Positions 1 through 6,614 of a stretch of 8,193 bases of DNA are shown one piece after another. Position 1 is the first letter of the stretch. Each line of letters starts with the position of its first letter. Location of the stretch: positions 1 through 8,193 of the forward strand of contig JAHZJY010000066.1 in the NCBI GenBank assembly GCA_022600695.1, written 5' to 3'. The translations under genes and the position numbers were made by a program. A model generated the notes under the pieces. That model was not told the DNA's origin and did not search any database. It worked only from the letters and a program-made list of their open reading frames with translations. Source of the stretch: Actinomycetes bacterium (GTDB lineage: Bacteria; Actinomycetota; Actinomycetes; Mycobacteriales; Mycobacteriaceae).

Positions 1-85
1 CCGTCACTCCCGCCAGAAGTGCCACCGCGGTCAGCACCGGCCAGCCCGCGCGGACCCGGGCCACCGCCTCGACGGTCGACGTCAC
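1..85 (-). CDS. Partial CDS, N-terminus of a probable membrane protein
   Basis: This frame runs off the left edge. Read from a GTG at 85-83 it gives 28 residues (VTSTVEAVARVRAGWP, then VLTAVALLAGVT). The end is a hydrophobic stretch after an Arg-containing segment, as at the first transmembrane helix of a cytoplasmic-start membrane protein. Almost every third codon position is G or C, matching the real genes here and much stronger than in the other frames. It begins 32 bases after the lipoprotein stop codon, so it may be co-transcribed. No good ribosome binding site precedes the GTG, and a GTG at 64 is an alternative start. No family can be named from so short a piece; the start is inferred. 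Confidence 0.5.
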   Translation of the reverse strand, partial: MTSTVEAVARVRAGWPVLTAVALLAGVT

Positions 86-117
86 CCGGTCACCGTTGAG
101 ACCGGGGGCGGACTGGC

Positions 118-828
118 CTATGGGCTGTTCTGGTACTCGATGTCGACGTTATCGCCGTCGACTGTTGTCACGGTGACGTCGTAGCCCTGCTTCTGATCGC
201 CGGTGACCGCCACGCATTCACCGTAGGTGCCGGGTCGGGCCACGATGTCATCGACGCACTCGACGGTCTCCGCGGGGCTGCCGTCGGCATTCAGCTTCTG
301 CAGCAGGACTTCCTGAACTTTCTCCTTCGCCACCACCGGGAACATCTCGACGTCGATCTCGAGACCGTTGACGTTCTCGACCACAATCACCTGTTTGGCG
401 GTTACGCCGCCGACGGTGACTTCGCAGTTCGCGCTCGAGCCCACCGTGCCCTCCAGACCCGAATCACAGGTCACGGCCTGGGCGTCGTCGTTACCTGAAA
501 CCCCTGTTTCCAGTTGCTCCTTGGTCACCGACGGGGAGACGTCGAAGGACACGTCGGAACCGTCCACACCGGTGGCGGTGACCGTGGCCTCCACACTGTT
601 GGTATCGCTGAAGACCACATCGCAGACGGTCGTCTTGCCCACCTCGCCGATCAGGTCACCGTTACAGGTCACCGACTGCGGAGGATCGCCGGCTTCGGTC
701 TGTTGATCTGCAAGACGCGTCTGCAGATCGGCGGCGCTGAGCGACGTGGTGGTCGAACACCCGGTCAGTCCCGCGCCGAGCAGTCCGGCCATCGCCAGGG
801 CGGCTCCCGCCGCCGCAGTGATTCTCAT
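118..828 (-). CDS. Secreted lipoprotein with three tandem DUF4333-like repeats
   Basis: This is a 236-residue predicted lipoprotein exported by Sec and anchored in the outer leaflet of the plasma membrane or cell envelope. The signal peptide has a basic start (MRI), a hydrophobic core and the lipobox LTGC, with Cys24 as the lipidation site. The mature part holds three repeats, each with a cysteine pair exactly 14 residues apart: C55/C69, C121/C135 and C191/C205. The first Cys follows V-T/E, and a G-x-V-G or similar element lies before the second (VTCNGDLIGEVG; VTCDSGLEGTVG). This matches the actinobacterial DUF4333 pattern, whose function is unknown; the pairs probably form disulfides. I chose ATG 828 because GGAGGAAG sits 6 bases upstream and a likely -10 box lies at 879-884. 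An upstream in-frame ATG at 846 has a poor Shine-Dalgarno spacing, and one at 912 would lie before the promoter. It follows plsB2 on the same strand, 93 bases away, so it may be partly co-transcribed. The family call is from memory of the motif. Confidence 0.88.
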   Translation of the reverse strand: MRITAAAGAALAMAGLLGAGLTGCSTTTSLSAADLQTRLADQQTEAGDPPQSVTCNGDLIGEVGKTTVCDVVFSDTNSVEATVTATGVDGSDVSFDVSPSVTKEQLETGVSGNDDAQAVTCDSGLEGTVGSSANCEVTVGGVTAKQVIVVENVNGLEIDVEMFPVVAKEKVQEVLLQKLNADGSPAETVECVDDIVARPGTYGECVAVTGDQKQGYDVTVTTVDGDNVDIEYQNSP

Positions 829-834
829 CAGGTG

Positions 835-842
835 CTTCCTCC
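835..842 (-). promoter_or_regulatory. Ribosome binding site of the lipoprotein gene
   Basis: On the minus strand the sequence reads GGAGGAAG, ending 6 bases before ATG 828. It is a near-perfect Shine-Dalgarno match and decides the start in favour of 828 over the in-frame ATGs at 846 and 912. Confidence 0.75.
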
Positions 843-878
843 ACATATCCTCGTTACCAGGGCAATTCGTCGGGGATG

Positions 879-886
879 ACCCTATA
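879..886 (-). promoter_or_regulatory. Possible -10 promoter element for the lipoprotein gene
   Basis: The minus strand reads TATAGGGT here, containing TAGGGT, which fits the mycobacterial SigA-type -10 pattern TAnnnT. Transcription would start near 872 and leave a leader of roughly 40 bases before ATG 828. No convincing -35 hexamer lies 16-18 bases upstream, which is common in mycobacterial promoters. Inferred from pattern only. Confidence 0.35.
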
Positions 887-889
887 ACG

Positions 890-918
890 CGGATGTCCGT
901 TGCGGCGCGCACTCGCCG
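890..918 (-). terminator. Possible weak terminator hairpins after plsB2
   Basis: Just past the plsB2 stop codon the minus strand has CGGCG, a 6-base loop and CGCCG (903-918), followed by a smaller CGGA-CA-TCCG hairpin (890-899). Neither is followed by a run of T. Mycobacterial terminators often lack a U tract, but the stems are short. This could equally be chance in GC-rich DNA, and read-through into the lipoprotein gene remains possible. Confidence 0.25.
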
Positions 919-921
919 AAC

Positions 922-3255
922 TCAGGCGCGTGTCTGCAGCCGCGCCTCGCGGGCGTAGAACTGTTCTCTCGAGACCTGGTGGATTCGGTCCATATCGGCG
1001 ATGATTCCGCGCAACTCCCGAAGGAACGCCCGCCGCCGATCCCGTAGATCGGGTGATGGTTCCAACAGACTCTGATCTGCCGCCACCTGGCGGGCCGTCG
1101 CGAACAACAGCGCCGAGACCGATTCGGTGCTGCTCACCAATCCCTGTGCCGCATACTGGTTTCCGACGCCGAGGGCGAGCCTACTGAGCTCCTTGTCCCC
1201 GATATCGGCCGGCGCGTCGCACAGTACGTCGGCGACGATTTCGTAGGCCTCGAAGAACGGACGCAGCATGGCGTTGGACATCAGTGGCCGCTTGGCGCAG
1301 AGCAGCGCATCGACTGCCTCGGGGCCGGCGTCCAGCTGAGACTCCCAGTCCTCGTTCCACTCCAGTTCCTCGGCGATGTTCTCCCGGAACGTGGCCGTCG
1401 GCGCGAAGTAGAAGTCGAATTTGAGCAGGGCACGCAACCGAAGCGCCTGCGCCCAGAAGGCGTCGAACCGCTCCCCCTCGGGCGCGCGGGCGGCGTGCAC
1501 CAGAGCAAGTTCGACGATGGAAGTCTCCAGGAACGCGTGAATCATGGAGTTCCGGTAGAAGGCCGCCTCGAGTTCATGCTCCGGGGCGATTCTCCAAACC
1601 GGTTCGTGGCCACCGTCGACCCGGGTGACCGGATGGCCGCTGGACAGTGCGTCCACGGCAGCCCGCACCCCGTCCGAGGAGTGCAGACGCAGGGCGCTGT
1701 TGGTCATCGGGGTTTTCTTGCGCTCCAGGTAGTCCAGCGAGTCCTGCAGCGTGTGGTGCAGCTGGCTGAGTGTGAGTGCGCGGCCCCGGGTGGACAGCAG
1801 TAATGCGGCCACCAGGCTGGTGGCGTTGATCGGGGTTGCCCGTTGAATCCGCCAGGACACTTCGATCGCCATCCTCTGCAGCGCGAGGCGTTTGGCCGAC
1901 TCGTCGCCGGCGATCGGGCCCCCCGGGTCACCGAGGTACTGTCGCATCGAGACCGCCTCGGGAAAGCGCACGTAGATCTTGCCGTAGTTGCGCTCGCCCT
2001 GAGCCTTGATGAAGTTGATCAGCCACTCTGCCCCCTCGGGGATCTTCTCCCCGCCCCGCGCGTAGGCCGCATACTCGGCGGTCTCGTGCAACTGGTCGAA
2101 GCTGACCGACGTCGGCTGTAACAGGATGTCCTCGCTGCGGCCGTCGAGATAGGCGTCGGCGACGTAGCTGAGCAGACCGAGCTTGGGCGGCAACATCTTT
2201 CCGGTGCGCGAGCGGGTGCCCTCAATGGACCAACTGAGGTTGAAACGCTTCTGCACGATGTACCCGACGAATTCGCGCAGCACGTACTTGTACAGCGGGT
2301 CGTCGAGTTTGCGGCGCAGAAAAATGACACCCGAACGCCGCATCAGTGGACCCATGAAACCGAAGGACAGGTTTATGCCGGCGAAGGTGCATGCCGGCGG
2401 CAGTTTGTTCTCCTGCAGGGCAACCGGCACGACCACCCCGTCGAGGTAGGACCGATGCGACCACAGGAATACCGCAGGGTGATCTTCCAGCGCGCGCCGC
2501 ATCGACTCGATCTGGTCGGAGTCGTAGTCGAGGCGGGAGTCGAAGCCTCTGCTGAAGATGGTGCGTCCCAGGTTCGGAATGAGATCGACAGAGAACCTGC
2601 TCCACCCGGTAGCCAGCTCATTGAGCATGACTTCTGCCTTCTCGGCACTGGCCCCGGGAATGCCTTCCATACCCTCCACGAATCGCGACGACGCCATCAG
2701 CTCGTCGGTGACCAGCCGGGGTGACTTGTATTCCGGCCCGAGCAAACGCAATTCGATCCGCTCGACCGCCAGGTTCGCCCGGCGCAGGACGAATTGGGCG
2801 AAATCGCTGGGGCTGCCACCGACGGTGTTCTCCTGCCACTGCCGGCGCAGCTCGGAGACCGTCGCCGGATCGCCGGCGACGATACGGGCGCGAGACGGGT
2901 TCTTGCGCAGGATCGCCCGCTGCAGCATGTCCGGCGGACGGTAGGTGTCCCGGCCGGACAGCAGGCCCACCACCTTCACGCGGGTGGGCAACCCCCCGGG
3001 CACCCAGAACACCCGGACCGGCACCACAGCGCGGTCCGCGGCGGCACTGAGCTTGTCAGCGAGTTCGCCGACCAACTGCGGTGACGGATCACTGTGCGGC
3101 AGTCGCAGCACCTCGACCCTGGTGTCGGGGTGTGCGCGCCGCTGCGCCTGTAACCAATCGTTGAGCAGATCGAACTCCGCTTTGGACGACACCGAGGCGA
3201 GCACCAGAGCATCGTCGGTGGTGCTGAAGTCGGTGAGGTAGTCGACGGCGCTCAT
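922..3255 (-). CDS. plsB2: Glycerol-3-phosphate 1-O-acyltransferase (PlsB family)
   Basis: This 777-residue enzyme transfers an acyl chain from acyl-CoA or acyl-ACP to sn-glycerol-3-phosphate, giving 1-acylglycerol-3-phosphate, the first step of phospholipid and triacylglycerol synthesis. It acts at the cytoplasmic face of the membrane. All four GPAT acyltransferase blocks are visible: HRSYLD (267-272) with the catalytic His and Asp, GVIFLRR (309-315), [17 protein letters not shown] (344-360), and [10 protein letters not shown] (378-387). They closely resemble Escherichia coli PlsB. The length is close to that of E. coli PlsB and what I recall for M. tuberculosis PlsB2. The N-terminal 260 residues and the C-terminal region after about 440 are typical PlsB accessory regions. 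The start is the ATG at 3255, which overlaps the plsC stop as ATGA and has GAGGGGG 5 bases upstream. The frame stays open upstream, but only because it crosses the repetitive plsC tail. It is last in the coupled run WS/DGAT-plsC-plsB2. Confidence 0.95.
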   Translation of the reverse strand: MSAVDYLTDFSTTDDALVLASVSSKAEFDLLNDWLQAQRRAHPDTRVEVLRLPHSDPSPQLVGELADKLSAAADRAVVPVRVFWVPGGLPTRVKVVGLLSGRDTYRPPDMLQRAILRKNPSRARIVAGDPATVSELRRQWQENTVGGSPSDFAQFVLRRANLAVERIELRLLGPEYKSPRLVTDELMASSRFVEGMEGIPGASAEKAEVMLNELATGWSRFSVDLIPNLGRTIFSRGFDSRLDYDSDQIESMRRALEDHPAVFLWSHRSYLDGVVVPVALQENKLPPACTFAGINLSFGFMGPLMRRSGVIFLRRKLDDPLYKYVLREFVGYIVQKRFNLSWSIEGTRSRTGKMLPPKLGLLSYVADAYLDGRSEDILLQPTSVSFDQLHETAEYAAYARGGEKIPEGAEWLINFIKAQGERNYGKIYVRFPEAVSMRQYLGDPGGPIAGDESAKRLALQRMAIEVSWRIQRATPINATSLVAALLLSTRGRALTLSQLHHTLQDSLDYLERKKTPMTNSALRLHSSDGVRAAVDALSSGHPVTRVDGGHEPVWRIAPEHELEAAFYRNSMIHAFLETSIVELALVHAARAPEGERFDAFWAQALRLRALLKFDFYFAPTATFRENIAEELEWNEDWESQLDAGPEAVDALLCAKRPLMSNAMLRPFFEAYEIVADVLCDAPADIGDKELSRLALGVGNQYAAQGLVSSTESVSALLFATARQVAADQSLLEPSPDLRDRRRAFLRELRGIIADMDRIHQVSREQFYAREARLQTRA

Positions 3256-4985
3256 CGGCGCCCCCTCGGGGTGTTCCGGGTGGTCTTCTCGGCGACGGCC
3301 TTTTTGGCCACAGTCTTCTTCGCCACACTCTTCTTCGCCACACTCTTCTTCGCCACAGTCCTCTTCGCCGGGGTTTTCTTCGCGGCGGTCTTCTTCGCCG
3401 GGGTTTTCTTCGCGGCGGTCTTCTTCGGGACCGCCTTCCTGGGCGCGGCCTTCCCGGCGGCCCGAGCCGCCGCCTTCTTCGTCGCCGCCCCGCGGCGGTA
3501 GAGATCGGCCTCGGGCACTCCACCGGCCGGCCAGTCGGCCAGGGTGTCGACGTACAACTGCCGAACCTCGCCGATCTTCTCCGGCAGGTTGTCCAGCGTC
3601 CAATCCTGCAGTGATAACGGCGGGTAGACCACGATGTCCACCGTCCCGGGGTGCAGGGTGGAGGAGTCCCGGGCGGACAGCACCTCGGCATTGCGAATCA
3701 CGATTGGCACTATCGGGACCCCGGCGGCCATCGCGAGCCGGAAAGGCCCCTTCTTGAATTGGCCGACCGATCTGGTGTCCAGTCGGGTGCCCTCCGGGGC
3801 GATCACCACCGAAAGGCCCTTCCGCGTCAACTCCTCGGCCTGCTGCAGGGCCGCGACGGCCTTCTTGGGGTCGTCGCGGTCGATGAAGACGGTATCGACC
3901 AGCTTCCCGAGCGTGCCGACCACCGGATCGTTCTGGAGTTCCTTCTTACCCACCCCGGTCCAGTTGTCCTTGACCATCGAGCCGACCACCACCGGGTCGA
4001 AGTTGTTGCGGTGGTTGAAGATGAACACCGCCGGTCGGTCCTTCGTGAGATTCTCCTCACCCAGCACGTTGAGCCGAACGCCGTTGATTCCCAGCAGCAT
4101 CTGCGGGAACGCGGCGGTGAAGAAGTTCACGCCACGGCGACGACTCCGGGTCAATAACCCCCAACCCACCGCGCCGTAGGCCGCCGGCACGATGGATCCC
4201 ACGCCGAGCAGAGTGCGCACCTGACCCAGCAGGCCGCCACGGCCGCGGCTGTTGAACCGCAGGATCGGCCAGCCGCGCTTACTCGCCACGCCGGCCATCT
4301 TGTCGCCGGGATTGGTCGGACGGGGGTTGCCGACCAGGTGCATGAGTGCCAGATCCTCATCACCGTCGGCGTAAAAGTAGCTGTCTTTGAGATCGATATC
4401 GTGATCGGCGGCGAACCGCTGCACCGCGTTGGCCTTACCCGGCCCCCACAGGATCGGCGTGACGACTTCGCCGGTCAGCACGCCGTTGTCATCGACATCG
4501 AACCGGTTGGTCAGAACGTTGGGGATACCGAGGAATCGGGCCACCGGCTCCACCTGGATCGTCAGGGCCGACGAACTCAGCACCACGGTGTGACCGCGTT
4601 CCATGTGCGCGTGCACCAGATCGCGCATCTCCGGATAGATCCGTTTTTCGATCTTCTCGGCGAACAGTCGCTCGCCGATCTGCTGCAGATCCGACAGCGG
4701 GCGGCCGCGCAATACCTCGGTGGCCTTGTTGATCAGCCCCTCGAACTCCATCCGGCCGAACTGGTGGTTGAGGCCCGCGGCAACCATATTGATCAACTCG
4801 CCGACGCCCATATCGCCGTTGCGGAACCGCTCGCGGGTCAGGATCACTCCGGTGAATCCGGCAACCAGGGTGCCGTCGACGTCAAAGAACGCCCCGATCC
4901 TGGGTCCGCGCGGGCTGGCCATCACCTCGGCCACCGAACCGGGAAGCCGCAACTCCCCGGCACCGCTGGCGGACTTGTCGCTCAT
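3252..4985 (-). CDS. plsC: HAD phosphatase-like / 1-acylglycerol-3-phosphate acyltransferase fusion (PlsC)
   Basis: This 577-residue protein has three parts. Residues about 28-260 form a SerB-like HAD-IB domain with motif I DVDGT (35-39, nucleophile D35), a motif II serine run (137-139), motif III K184 and the motif IV acidic loop YADGDEDL (205-212). Residues about 285-490 form a PlsC acyltransferase with NHRNNFD (324-330; catalytic H325 and D330) and APEGTR (396-401). It would acylate lysophosphatidate to phosphatidate at the membrane. The tail from 501 is lysine/alanine-rich, with nine consecutive KKTAA/KKSVA-type pentads (521-565). The HAD substrate is unknown; phosphatidate phosphatase is an attractive guess, while phosphoserine phosphatase labels on such fusions are homology transfers. 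The domain order and length match what I recall of M. tuberculosis PlsC (Rv2483c). I chose ATG 4985 because it overlaps the upstream stop as ATGA; the Shine-Dalgarno is weak (GGTGG), so translation is probably coupled. The ORF extends further upstream, but that part overlaps the preceding gene. Confidence 0.95.
   Translation of the reverse strand: MSDKSASGAGELRLPGSVAEVMASPRGPRIGAFFDVDGTLVAGFTGVILTRERFRNGDMGVGELINMVAAGLNHQFGRMEFEGLINKATEVLRGRPLSDLQQIGERLFAEKIEKRIYPEMRDLVHAHMERGHTVVLSSSALTIQVEPVARFLGIPNVLTNRFDVDDNGVLTGEVVTPILWGPGKANAVQRFAADHDIDLKDSYFYADGDEDLALMHLVGNPRPTNPGDKMAGVASKRGWPILRFNSRGRGGLLGQVRTLLGVGSIVPAAYGAVGWGLLTRSRRRGVNFFTAAFPQMLLGINGVRLNVLGEENLTKDRPAVFIFNHRNNFDPVVVGSMVKDNWTGVGKKELQNDPVVGTLGKLVDTVFIDRDDPKKAVAALQQAEELTRKGLSVVIAPEGTRLDTRSVGQFKKGPFRLAMAAGVPIVPIVIRNAEVLSARDSSTLHPGTVDIVVYPPLSLQDWTLDNLPEKIGEVRQLYVDTLADWPAGGVPEADLYRRGAATKKAAARAAGKAAPRKAVPKKTAAKKTPAKKTAAKKTPAKRTVAKKSVAKKSVAKKTVAKKAVAEKTTRNTPRGRR
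3253..3267 (-). promoter_or_regulatory. Translational coupling site plsC/plsB2 (ATGA overlap plus Shine-Dalgarno)
   Basis: The plsB2 ATG (3255-3253) shares bases with the plsC TGA (3254-3252). GAGGGGG at 3267-3261 lies inside the last plsC codons, 5 bases before the ATG. This layout allows terminating ribosomes to restart on plsB2 and keeps the two acyltransferases in proportion. Confidence 0.8.
3291..3425 (-). repeat. Nine in-frame 15-bp tandem units encoding lysine-rich pentapeptides
   Basis: These are nine consecutive 15-base units within plsC that encode [40 protein letters not shown] and KKAVA (residues 521-565). The DNA includes a perfect 30-base tandem duplication (3367-3396 and 3397-3426). 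It also has three nearly identical 15-base copies at 3316-3330, 3331-3345 and 3346-3360. Gain or loss of units would keep the reading frame, so tail length may vary among strains. Confidence 0.85.
4982..4985 (-). promoter_or_regulatory. ATGA overlap coupling WS/DGAT and plsC
   Basis: The plsC ATG (4985-4983) overlaps the TGA of the WS/DGAT gene (4984-4982). Only a weak GGTGG (4997-4993) precedes the start, so plsC translation probably depends on ribosomes finishing the upstream gene. Confidence 0.75.
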
Positions 4986-6502
4986 GAATAAGCCACCGAT
5001 CTCTTCGTGGACGCCCCGGGGGGCATCGGGGGGGCCGTCGAGGCGGACGCCGCGGTTTGGTCCACCTGGTCGGGAAACGACGCGGGCACGACGTGCGGGT
5101 GCGGGTCCCCGGCCAGTGCCAGCACCTCGTCGAAGCCCTGCCGCAAGCAGCGCGCCCACAGGTCGGGATCCGCGATCGCGGCCCGGTCATAGCGTGTGGT
5201 GACAGTCGCGTAGCCGCCGCGCGAAATCAGCACCACCATCATGGCGACACCGGGCAGCGGCCCGACACCGAACTGTCGCAACACTTTCGCACCGGCGATG
5301 AAGGTATCGCCCGGGTAGATGGGGACGTTGCTGGCTTGAACGTCGGAGGCGATGACAGAACCGCTCATGGCCTCCAGGGCGGCATCGGGCAGCAAGGTGA
5401 GTACCGGCGCCACCGCCCCGATCAGGTCGATGGCAGCCTCCTCGCGACGGGAGATCATCTGCTTGCGGATCTTCTTGATCCGCACCACCGGGTCTGCGGC
5501 CCCGACCGGCGCTCCCAGGTTCACGCCGGCGAACCGGTTGCCCCCGGCGGGATCAGCCTCGGCACGCAGATTGACCGGCACCGCCATCGGAAGCGTGTTG
5601 ACCGGCACGCCGAGGGTTTCGTGGTAGACCCTCAGTGCCCCACACAGCCCGGCCAGGTAGGCATCGTTGATCGAGCCGCCGGCCGCGTGCGCCGCGCGAT
5701 GCAGGTCACCGAGTTTCATCTCGATGGCCTCGGTCCGGGTCGAGAGGCTTCGGCGACGCAACAGCGGCGAGGGGTCGGCGGCCCGACGCACCATCCGGCG
5801 TCCGGATCGGGCGTATTCGATGGTCCCGAACAGTGCCGACGCCGGGTTGCTCACCGCCTTGCCCACCATCCCCAGTCCGCCGGCCAGCGCACCGACGACG
5901 CCGTCGACGATGGCAGCCGGCAGGTGGGTGAGACCTTCGCGCATGAGGTCGGTGCCGGTGATGTCCTCGGGAACCGGCAGCGGCGGCGTCGGACGTGGCC
6001 TGGCGTCACGCTCGAGGTCGTAGATTTCGGCGAACATCGCGGTCGCACCCACTCCGTCGGTGACCGCGTGGCTCAAGTGCAACAGCGTCGCGGCCCTGCC
6101 ACCCTCCAACCCCTCGACCAGGGTCGCCGTCCACAGCGGCCGGGAGATGTCCAATGGTGACTGCAGCATCACCTCTGCCAGGTCCAGAACGTCCCGAAGT
6201 GTCCCCGGCTGCGGCACCCGCACCCGTCGGACATGGAAGTCGAGGTTGAAGTCCGGGTCGACCACCCACCGGGCCGGGGCGGTGGGCAGCATCGGCATCA
6301 CGACCTTCTGCCGCAGCCGCAGCACCTTTCGGGAGGCGTTCTCGAACAGGGTCCGAAAACGTTCCCAGTCCGGCGTGGCGTCGAGCACCTCGAGCGCCAT
6401 GATCCCTGAACGGGTCCGTGGGCTGGCCTCACCACGGTGCATCAGCAGATCGAAGGCACCGAGTTGGGACGGCAGCCCAGATGCGTCCACGGGGCCGCTC
6501 AT
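4982..6502 (-). CDS. WS/DGAT-family acyltransferase (putative triacylglycerol synthase)
   Basis: This 506-residue protein belongs to the wax ester synthase/acyl-CoA:diacylglycerol acyltransferase family, which transfers acyl groups from acyl-CoA to diacylglycerol or long-chain alcohols at the membrane or lipid-droplet surface. Family marks in order are the N-terminal LGAFDLLMHRGE (14-25), PLDISRPLW (116-124), the active-site region LLHLSHAVTDG (140-150), SINDAYLAGLCGALR (277-291), GNRF (321-324) and SNVP (391-394). The usual HHxxxDG is SHAVTDG: the second His (H145) and D149 are kept, but the first His is Ser. The second His is the one regarded as catalytic, so activity is possible but not certain. 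Length is typical for the family. ATG 6502 has GAGGAGGT 4 bases upstream; an in-frame ATG at 6529 lacks such a site. Its stop overlaps the plsC start. It corresponds by position to M. tuberculosis Rv2484c, to my recollection. Confidence 0.92.
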   Translation of the reverse strand: MSGPVDASGLPSQLGAFDLLMHRGEASPRTRSGIMALEVLDATPDWERFRTLFENASRKVLRLRQKVVMPMLPTAPARWVVDPDFNLDFHVRRVRVPQPGTLRDVLDLAEVMLQSPLDISRPLWTATLVEGLEGGRAATLLHLSHAVTDGVGATAMFAEIYDLERDARPRPTPPLPVPEDITGTDLMREGLTHLPAAIVDGVVGALAGGLGMVGKAVSNPASALFGTIEYARSGRRMVRRAADPSPLLRRRSLSTRTEAIEMKLGDLHRAAHAAGGSINDAYLAGLCGALRVYHETLGVPVNTLPMAVPVNLRAEADPAGGNRFAGVNLGAPVGAADPVVRIKKIRKQMISRREEAAIDLIGAVAPVLTLLPDAALEAMSGSVIASDVQASNVPIYPGDTFIAGAKVLRQFGVGPLPGVAMMVVLISRGGYATVTTRYDRAAIADPDLWARCLRQGFDEVLALAGDPHPHVVPASFPDQVDQTAASASTAPPMPPGASTKRSVAYS

Positions 6503-6614
6503 CAATACCTCCTCACCGCGTGACCGCATTGCGCGGCATCAGGCCCGCCTGTCTGCTTGATCAGGCTAGTCCGAGCACCCGTGCGGCGGGGTCGATTACC
6601 CGCGTGCCGCCGAT
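6503..6614 (-). other. Intergenic gap between lipQ and the acyltransferase operon
   Basis: This 112-base non-coding gap is long for a tightly packed operon and may hold its own promoter. A TAGCCT (6568-6563, minus strand) fits TAnnnT but has no clear -35 element. Two weak inverted repeats are present: GCGGG/CCCGC around an 8-base loop (6586-6603) and GCCTG/CAGGC around 10 bases (6547-6566). These could be a poor terminator for lipQ or an operator; neither has a T run. The evidence is only pattern matching. Confidence 0.25.
6507..6514 (-). promoter_or_regulatory. Ribosome binding site of the WS/DGAT gene
   Basis: The minus strand reads GAGGAGGT, ending 4 bases before ATG 6502. It is a strong anti-16S match and fixes the start at 6502 rather than the in-frame ATG at 6529. 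Confidence 0.8.

Noticed and set aside
3291..3426. Direct repeats considered as a CRISPR array
   Set aside because: Units are contiguous with no unique spacers and encode an in-frame lysine-rich tail of PlsC.
3271..3501. Plus-strand 76-residue hydrophobic ORF with [20 protein letters not shown] repeats
   Set aside because: It is the antisense of the KKxxA repeat tract in plsC; the membrane-like look follows from reverse-complemented Lys/Ala codons, and no Shine-Dalgarno supports it.
3256..3603. N-terminal extension of PlsB2 by 116 residues, rich in Glu/Arg repeats ([12 protein letters not shown])
   Set aside because: It is the plsC lysine-rich tail read in another frame; the repeats keep all frames open. 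The ATG at 3255 with GAGGGGG and the ATGA overlap is the better start and gives the expected PlsB length.
5057..6160. Plus-strand 367-residue ORF
   Set aside because: It lies wholly antisense to the WS/DGAT gene, whose family motifs are intact. The composition (His/Arg/Gly/Asp-rich, no recognisable domain) is typical of a GC-rich shadow frame.
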